Positions 21,503 to 30,500 of a DNA stretch of 64,000 bases are shown one piece after another. The first letter of the stretch is position 1, and each line of letters begins with the position of its first letter. The DNA is from Candidatus Omnitrophota bacterium. GTDB lineage: Bacteria; Omnitrophota; Gorgyraeia; 2-01-FULL-45-10. Below the pieces are notes generated by a model. It saw only the letters and a program-made list of their open reading frames with translations, ran no database searches and was not told the origin of the DNA. The stretch covers positions 25,425 through 89,424 of the forward strand of contig JBAZKM010000010.1 of NCBI GenBank assembly GCA_041650805.1. Direction: 5' to 3'. The translations under genes and the position numbers were made by a program.

Positions 21503-21538
21503 AATAGCCCAGAGGCAAAAAACTTTGGGCTATTTTTT
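21503..21538 (+). terminator. Intrinsic terminator or attenuator just before the 3846-aa gene
   Basis: AATAGCCCA (21503-21511) pairs with TGGGCTATT (21526-21534) and the stem runs into six T residues. The next start codon is only 12 bases beyond the T-run, leaving no room for a promoter in between. The stem may therefore attenuate read-through into the next gene. Confidence 0.8.
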
Positions 21539-21549
21539 AACATCGCTAT

Positions 21550-24500
21550 ATGTCGTATAAGAGATCCAAATCCATCCTATTCCGTCTGCTGGCCTGGTCG
21601 CTCGTCCTGACCCAGGCCATGAGTTCGGCAGCATACGCGGATATTAAAGAGGTAAATGAAGACGCCGCACTCGCCACGCAGTCGATATTCCAGCGATCAT
21701 CCCCGGACAGAAGATCCAGCGATCCGGTAAGCTCCGACATGAGAGCGAGGGCCGTTGCCATCTCCGTATGGAACCATTATTTCAGGGACCGCGGCGACGC
21801 ATCCACCCTTTCCAGGGCTATGCACGACCAATTCAGGAACGATCCCTCATACCTTGAAGGCGTGGACCTCGGAGGCATAAGGCTGGAAGGAGAGTCGGTC
21901 TTTGTCCCGTTCGAGTTCGGCGGGAAGAGTTACATGGCCGCATGTTCCCCGGCCGGTCAGGATCCCGAAGCGGGCACGCTGACGCATAGCGTGCAGGTCA
22001 CGGAGATAAAAGACGGGCCGAAGGCCGCCCCCGCAGGGCCGATCACCGCAAAAGGGCCTGCCGTTCCCGGCCAGATATCCGACCTTTCGGCCGCCGTAAA
22101 GAGAGTCGTCGACAGCCCCATACTCGTCTTCGACGTCGACATGACGCTCAACAGGAAGAGGAATACGGTCATAGATGAAGAGGCGGCGGAACTTCTTTAT
22201 CAGCTAGTCGTCCTCGGTAAACAGGTCAGGGTCATATCTGGAAGGTCTCTCGATGAGTTCAAGGAGAAGAAGACCTTCGAGCCCCTTCTCAGGAGACTGA
22301 GGGAGAAGAATATACAGTTCGACCTTGTCGTCTACGCCTCCGACGGCGCCGAAAAGTTCATCATACACCGTGACGGGACGATCACGGTCGACGACGATTA
22401 CAACAGGCCCTTCACCAACTGGGAGTCCAGGCAGATCCTCGATGTCATAAGGACGCTCGACAGGCGGATCGCGCAGGAGCAGGGCCTCCGGACGAAGGGC
22501 ATACCGTCATTCATAGATAATTACAAGAACGCGAAGTACAGCTGGTCACCTTACGGGAAGCGGGATGAAGATGTAAAGGAGTATGAATTCGAGAAGAGGC
22601 CGAACGGAGGCGATGAATATACGCCGGCGAGGAAGACGAGGAAAGAGCTGGGCGACCTGGCGCTAGCGATGTTGGCCGAGAGGGGTATCACGGATATCGA
22701 GTGCATCGTGAGCGGTAAGACGACGGCCGGTTTTGTCAGGAAAGGGGTAAGCAAGAGGAAGGCGATGATCGACATCCTGAAAGACGGAGCGGCCGTCTAT
22801 TTCGGAGACGAGGTGTCGAGCAGGGGCGACAGCACCGGAAATGACAATATAGTGGGGAGGATGTTATCGGAAGGTCATGAGGGTCTAGCCGTCGTATCGC
22901 TGGATGAACCTAAGGGCGACCTGCCTCCGGGCGTATTGTATATAGGCAAGTGTGTCGAAGGCACGATAGACGTGCTCAGGCGGGCATGTGCGATCTGCGA
23001 GGAGGCGAACGCGGAGAAACGGCTCGACATGCAGAATATAAGGTCATTATTCGCCGATTACGACATAGGTGTAATAGGGACCATCTACCCGCTTAAGCTC
23101 GGCCACGGCATACATGCGCCGTTCTTCATTGCGGAGGCCGAAAAGGGAAAGTTCATCCTGCGCCACGTCAGGAACGACCTTTTCAAAGATCCGCAGGAGG
23201 CGGCGCGGGCCGAAGTATGGACAGTAAATACCGCGATAGAGAACGGCATCCCGTTCGCACGCCTCATACCCAGGAAGTCGAAGAACGGCCTTTGCGAGGA
23301 AGATAACTTTATCGACACAGACGGGAAGGGCACATATTATCTCCTTTATGAATTCAAGGAAGGAGAGACGGGCGCTTTCGGAGAGAAGTTCACGGAAGAG
23401 CGGTTCGACGCCATGATAGATACGCTGGCCGATATGCACCGCCTCTTCGCCAAACATAAGCCACCCTACATGAGGGAATACTCTCTCCCGTCCATCCTTG
23501 CCATATCGGAGAACGCCGACCACCTGAAGCGGTTAGAAGAGTCGATAAAACGGAAGAAAGAGCAGAACCCGAAATACATCTATACGCGCGCAGAGCGGCT
23601 GGTCCTGGAGAACGCCGATTTTCTTCTGAGGCAGTATCACCTCCTCTACCAGAACCTCGGCGCTGTTTACGGCGATCTGCCGAAGGTCATGATACATGCC
23701 GATTACCACCCGCCGAACGTCATATTCCAGGGTGACGAAATAGCGGCCATAATAGATCTCGAACACATGAGGGAAGAGGCGCGCATTTACGACCTCGCCC
23801 CGATGGTAAGGATAGGCACAGACGAAGGAAGGTTCAATCTCGAAAATGCGAAGAGGCTGCTCTTCAAGTACCACGAGAGGAACCCGTTGACCGCCAACGA
23901 GATCGCGGTCATACCTGAGATCTTCAGGGGGAAGCTCCTCGACAGGGTCTCTCGGCTACTGGCCGCAGGCCGCCATTACGAGAGCATGTACTTCGATTTC
24001 ACAGGCATCGAAGAAGGGGCCCAGTCGCTCGCCATGATAGATAAGAACGATAAACTCTTCCTGTGGTACCAGAACCTCATAATGTCCCTGAGGGACCTGG
24101 ACGGCAGGATAGTATACGGCGATTTCAGGAGAGAGATACAGGATGTGCTGGCGGCCAAGAGGAAGGACCCCAGGGACATCATCGGCCGCCACATCGAAGA
24201 GTTCGCCGCGCAGAAAAAGTCGGTGCGGATACCGACGCGCGAATTGGGCACATTTTCGCTCGCTGCTCTGCTGAAAGACGCAAGGCCCGTGCAGGACCTG
24301 TATGCCGAAGATAAGGGGTTGTGGAAGAAGGACGGGAACTTTTACTGGAACCATATAGATCCGCAGAAGGCATGGTACCGCCTTATGGCCGGCGAAGAGG
24401 TCATCTTTGCCACCGATAAGGTGATCGTCTATCGTTCGCGGAGCGGCAATATATACATCGCGCTCAGGGGAGACGCCATAGACCGGGTGAAGAAGGGGCT

Positions 24501-27500
24501 GGACCTGGCAAAGATAGAGATAAATATCAAAGCCGACGGCACCGTCAGCGCGGTAAATATGCTCCCGACGAGCCAGTTGGACCTTTCAAGGTCGAGCATC
24601 GCCGTCCAGCTCACGGACAGCGGCCTGTGCGATAAATACCCGGTCCTGGAGGAGCTCCTGCAGTATCAGCTCGTCTGGCAGGGCGTTGACGGAGGGCTGA
24701 GGCATAGGGAACTGATGGATTCATATGACATACATATCGAACTGATCAACAGGGCGCTGGCCTCACCCCGCGATATCACGGAAGACGAGGTGTCCAATAT
24801 AGCCCAGTTCAGGTACTTTAAGACGAAGGTCATACGGCGGAAGGCGCTCGCCGCCCTGACGAAGCTGTACGAATCGGGCAAGATAAGCGAGTCGGAATTC
24901 TCATTATATGTGAATGATTTTATAGCGCAGGATATCGGGGAAGACCTCAGGGTCATCGAGAGGGCCATAAAGAACGATGATAATTTTGTCAAAGATGCTT
25001 TTGAGAACCTTTTCGGCCTGCCCGGCATAACTATAAACGACCTTTCAGCCGTAGAGGCGGAGTATTACGGCCAGGGGGACAATAAGGAGATATATAAGAT
25101 ACGGTTTGTGATGAAAGACGGCTCCGTCAGGACCGCCGCCGTCTCCCTGATAAGGCACGACACAATAAATGAAGAGTACGGTCTTAGCGAAGGCGACATA
25201 ACAAGGTCCATCGGGTTATGGAAAGAGATCTCCAGGACCGGCATAGAGGGTGTGGCCAGATACGGCAGCGACTCGTGGGAGCGTGATTACCGGTACAAAG
25301 ACGTCATAATAGGCGGCACGACCGAGAAGCCGATGAAAGAGCGGTTCGTCAATAATATCGCCATCGTTGTGCGCGGGTTCGTCGAAGGACAGAACCTGCA
25401 GGAATTTCTCGATGACCAGCGTACCGGTCCCCGGGCCAAAGAGGCGGCCATAGACGCATGCAGGAAGCTCTGCGAAGAGGTATATGAGTCGACGCGCCAG
25501 AAGTTCGGCAAGGGATATTTCGCCGCCATGCCGCATCCGCGGCAGTTCATAATCCAGAATAGAGGACGAGACGGTTTTAAGGCGACGCTGGCAGAGACAG
25601 ATAATATAGTGGATTATCCGTCCCTGGAGGTCCTCAGGAACGCTTTCGAACAGGCCCTGCCGAAGAAGGGCAAGGCGAAGACGGCCAGCGTTGCGGATGA
25701 CCCCCATACGCAGGATGAGCCGCTCATAGGCCATGGTTTTACAGCGGAGGAGCTCGACAAGGTCCCGGTCCAGCCATGGAGCGAATTCGAGGGCTTCAGG
25801 AAGGCGGTCGATGAGATAGAAGTTGCTATAAAGACCCGCGCGCCGGATAAGCTGAGGGCCCTTCTCCTTGATGCCCTGAGGGACTTCAGAGAGGGCAGGC
25901 AGGGCATCAGGATGGGTGTTATACAATCCTATTACAGGGATTCCGCGCACTATTATCTCGGGTTCGGGTCGGCCAAATCCATAGGTATAGGCAGGGAGTT
26001 CCTGAACGCGAATAATCCGTTGAGCGAACATGCGGTAGAGACCATCTTCCATGAATTGTTTCACGCGGCAAGGGACAGGGTCTCGGAAAGCGCGCCGGAT
26101 GACATAGAGGCGGATATCGTGACGCACTTTGAGGCGTTACGGCTCCAGGCGCAGTTATTCTGGGGGTTGAGCGAGGCAGAGGCGGGATGGATAACGTTGA
26201 AAGATCTTGAAAATCATCCCAATAACAGGCTGGGCAGGGCGATACGCATGTGGAAAGATGACCAGAAGATAGTCCCCGATGTCATTTCAAAAGATAACTG
26301 GAAGGGTTTCCTCAGGGAATTGCGGGGATGCCTGAGCGACACGACAGACGGCACTACAGGCCTGTTCCTTCTCCTGAATGTCTCCGATGATATCTTAAAA
26401 CGCGAAGCCAATCATCCTATAGAGAGCCGTTATTCCATCCTGCGCGCCGTCACGCTCCTTAACAGAGAGGAGCAGGAGCGGCTCGTCCATATCCTCAGCG
26501 GTAATGAGAATATGCGCCGGCTGGCTATCGTGGATTCCATCCTGCTGATGCTTAAAGACGAAATGCCGGGTAACTGGTTATCCCAGTGGGCGCCCGGTTT
26601 GAAGAACCGCCGCACATGGCAGGTATCCTCGGAGATATATAACCTGGGCGGGGGACTGGGGCGCGTGATGCAGTTCCACGGTTTTCCAATGGATGAATTT
26701 TTGAAGAAGGGGGGAGGGACCCTCTGCCATGTGGAGCCCGATTACAAGATGAGACGGGACTCAAGCGGCAACCTTGTAGAGATAGATTACTCGAGCCTGC
26801 CGGTGCCCATAATACAAAAAGAGGAGATAGGCAGGTCGGAGGTGGAGGTCGGCGACCATGTTACGGAGGCGATCTTCTACCGCGGGATAAACGAAGCCGG
26901 CAGGGAGATATATTTCATAGGGGACAAGGACTCATATTACACCAAGGTGATGTACAATTACAATACGCCGGACAATCCCGTCAAGTTCGAGGAGTTCGCC
27001 GCCTTCTTCTCCGATGCTTCGCTCAGATTGATAAACCTTGTAGAGGAGAGGGAAAGGAACAGGAGCCCCGACCAGTGGAAGCCGCCGGCCATCCATCTTA
27101 ACGACGGCCAGTGCGCGCTGGCGCCTCTATTCAGGAAGATATATTGCGGCAGATATCCTCTCCTCGGTGCCGCCATGGTCGCCTTCACCACCCATACGTA
27201 TCCCAACAGGGGCGAGTATGAAGAACCCGACGGTAAGGGGATATTGAGTAAATTAAAGATACCGAACGAATACTGGGGTTACTTTTTCCATACGGTCGAG
27301 GCGCATGACATAAGAGGATGGAAACACGTCGTAGATTTCACTTCCGCCGGGATACGTACCGCCGACTGGATCGGCGGCGTCAGCGCCAAGCATGTGGATG
27401 ATGTCACCATATTCGACGATTGGGCCTTCCCCGATGACCGTAAGATCATAGCCGTCACTAACGGCGACATGAGAAATTTAACAGCCGGCACATTCAGAAA

Positions 27501-30500
27501 GATCATGCTGGAGCTCTTTCCCGATGCGGATGTCGAGCATCCCGCGCCGGCTCAGGTCCTGGAGACGAAGAAAGAGGCCAAGAGGAGGATAGGGCTCGAT
27601 CCCGAGCGGCCGGTGATCTCCTATTCCGGGCGTCTCGTCTGGGAGAAGGCCGGGGCAGAGAGGGCATTCATAGAAGATAATATAACAGAACTTGTGAAGT
27701 CGGGCGCGCAGGTAGTGATCTACGGCAACGTCCAGTACGGCAATAACTACAGCAACTGGCTTGCCGATAGATGGGGCCACCTTATGTGGGACCTGAATAG
27801 CCGCGGGTATCCTGGTAAGTTCGTCTTTGTCCCCAATTTCGATATAAATATGCAGAGGGGCCTCCTGGCGGCGACGGATATCCAGGTGCAGGATTCCAAC
27901 CATAAGACGGAAGCGGCCGGATACACGGAAGCCGATGTATCGAGTTGCGGCGGATTGCAGCTCGCCCCGCCGTGGAGGGAAGGCATCCTGCAGGGCCAGG
28001 GGGTCAGGATAAATCTTGAGGTGCCGGGCGAGGGCAATACGCTTATCCCCGAAGACGGACGGCCGGAATCATATCTTAAGGTCCTGAAAGAGGTGTTGCA
28101 GAAGAGACCGCGGGAACTTGCCGAATACCAGGCGAATTCGATCCGTTTAAGCCGTGTCCTCGAGGCGCGCCTTACGGCCGCCGAATATTTAAGACAGTTC
28201 AGCCGGGCGATCGACATGAAATCGGCCACCGGCGGGTATCCCTCTTTGCTGCCTGAGGGGGTCAAGGGTTCCGCGGCCAATGCGCTGAAGACGGTATATA
28301 ACAATCCGTCGCTTATAGCTAAGACGGACATCTCTGTCGAGCGCCATCTCCTACCCGAACGGCAGCGTGATGACGGCATGCATAGGACGACCGTCTTTGA
28401 AGAGGCGAGGCTCCTGAGGGCCCTCGGCATACTGGTCGACGGCACCGAGCCGCACACATATCAACTGCGTGCCGGGATAAGGGACCTCTCGCCTCCTGAA
28501 ATAGAGAGGATATGCTCCATAGAGATAAACGGCATCAGATGGCTTAAGAAGAGGGGCACTATCCCGGATAGCGTGATCCCGGCATTGAGAAAAGAGATCG
28601 AGACGATCGCCCCCGTATACGACCTGCAGACCCCGCTATTATCGCCTATACATGATTACATTATGACTATAGGCAGGAAGCTGTTCGAATTCCCGACATA
28701 CGGCGCTAACTTCAGGGCCATGGTAGGATCGGCCCCCGCCATAGACGACTTCTATCTTGCCAACCCGAGGGGCTGTGTAAGGACGGTGCACGGGAGTAAG
28801 ACGGTATATATGTTCGGGACCACAGGGACTTTTACGGTGACAGGTCCGGACGATGTTTACAGGATAATAAGATATATGGATATTACGACGCCGGGAGGCG
28901 AAGATAACGGCTCTCTCCTTATCTATTACGAAAAGGCCACCAACTCGATAGTCGTTTCGTTACAGGGTCCGGGCCTGGACAGGCCTGTCTTCCCGGGGAG
29001 CGATAACAGGCGCGGGGATGTTGAATGGGATAAGGCCACGGTACGTATATATCTGGACAAAGATTTCAATGTCACCATGCTGGACCATGAATTGGGCAGG
29101 CAGGAAGGGTATGAAAGCGGTATGACCGGCAGGTCTGAGATGGGCCTCTCCAGGGCTATGATAGCAATAATGCTCGAGGACGCAGGCCTGCATAGAGAGT
29201 TTCCTGCCCTGTATGATTCTTTAAGCGCCTTCCTGGTCCTGCCGGAGGTGACCGGTTTTATAAGGCGCCGTGAAGTGAAAGATAACGAGATCGTCCCGCT
29301 GTCGCTCCTGGAGAGGGTGAACCGTGACCCGGCCAAGGCAACAGACGAAGATATAAGGAAGGTCGAAGATTTCAGGTATTATAAGAGCTGGCTTGTAAAA
29401 CAGTATGCCTTGAACGCACTGGCAGGACTTCTGAACGCCGGCAGGATATCCGGGGAGAGGTTCGAATATATGGAGAAGATATTCGTAGCCGACGACGTCA
29501 ATGAAGACATGAAGTTCCTGCAGCGGTTATTGATACAGGACCCGGACCTTGCAAGAGAAGCGATCGAAGGTGCATCGGGGGCAAAGGTATCCAGGGACGA
29601 CCTGCGCGGGGCCAGTATCCAGTGGTTCGATAGAGGGTCCGTAAAGAATGTATATTATGAGATGGCGCTCGTACTTAAGGACGGGAGGGTCTTTCCGCTT
29701 GCCGCCTCCACCATAAGGAACAGGGTTTTCGGGGTCTCATCCGTCCCGGGGAAGACGAAGAGGGCAGGCGCGGGTGGCGGCAGGACCGGCGATGTAAATT
29801 CTCCGGAACAGATAAAGCGCGCAAACGAATATTGGAAGCAACTATCCGACAAGGGTTATAAGCTAGTCCCGAAGTTCTACGCATCACGGCAGGTCTTCGA
29901 CCACAGGCCGAGGATCGCGGACAGGGACGTAGCGCCATCCTTTGAGTACCCTGAATATGAAGACGCGGAAGGGCGCCTGCAATCGAGGGACGCAGACGGC
30001 CTTGGCCGGAGGAGATGGATATATAATAATATCACCATCGTCTTCAGAGAGTTCGTAGAGGGGCGCGACCTGGGAGAGATACTCGGCGACGGGACCATTC
30101 CGCCGGAAGAGAAAGAGGAGGCGACACGGGTCGCCATACAGGCGTATCTGGACCTCTGGAACGACTCGGAGGCATTGGTCGGCAAGAAGCTCTTTATCGG
30201 GGACCCGAAACCCAAGAACGTTGTCCTGCGCAAGACGGACGGTAAATACACGGCACGGCTCATCGATTTCGACGACTTGAGGGAGTGCGACGGGCCCGGG
30301 ACGCTGGAGGCGGCGCTGCGCTCCTATCGCGAATATGATGATTTCGGTCCCGTCTATTCTGACGGAAAGATGACAGCCGCGGTCAAAAAAGACCATAAGG
30401 TATTTACAGGCGCAGAGAAAGAGGAAACAGGACTTTTAAATACGATCGCGTCCCTGCCGGAGTTAAAGAACAGGCTGGGAGGCACCGAGGGTGAAAGAAC

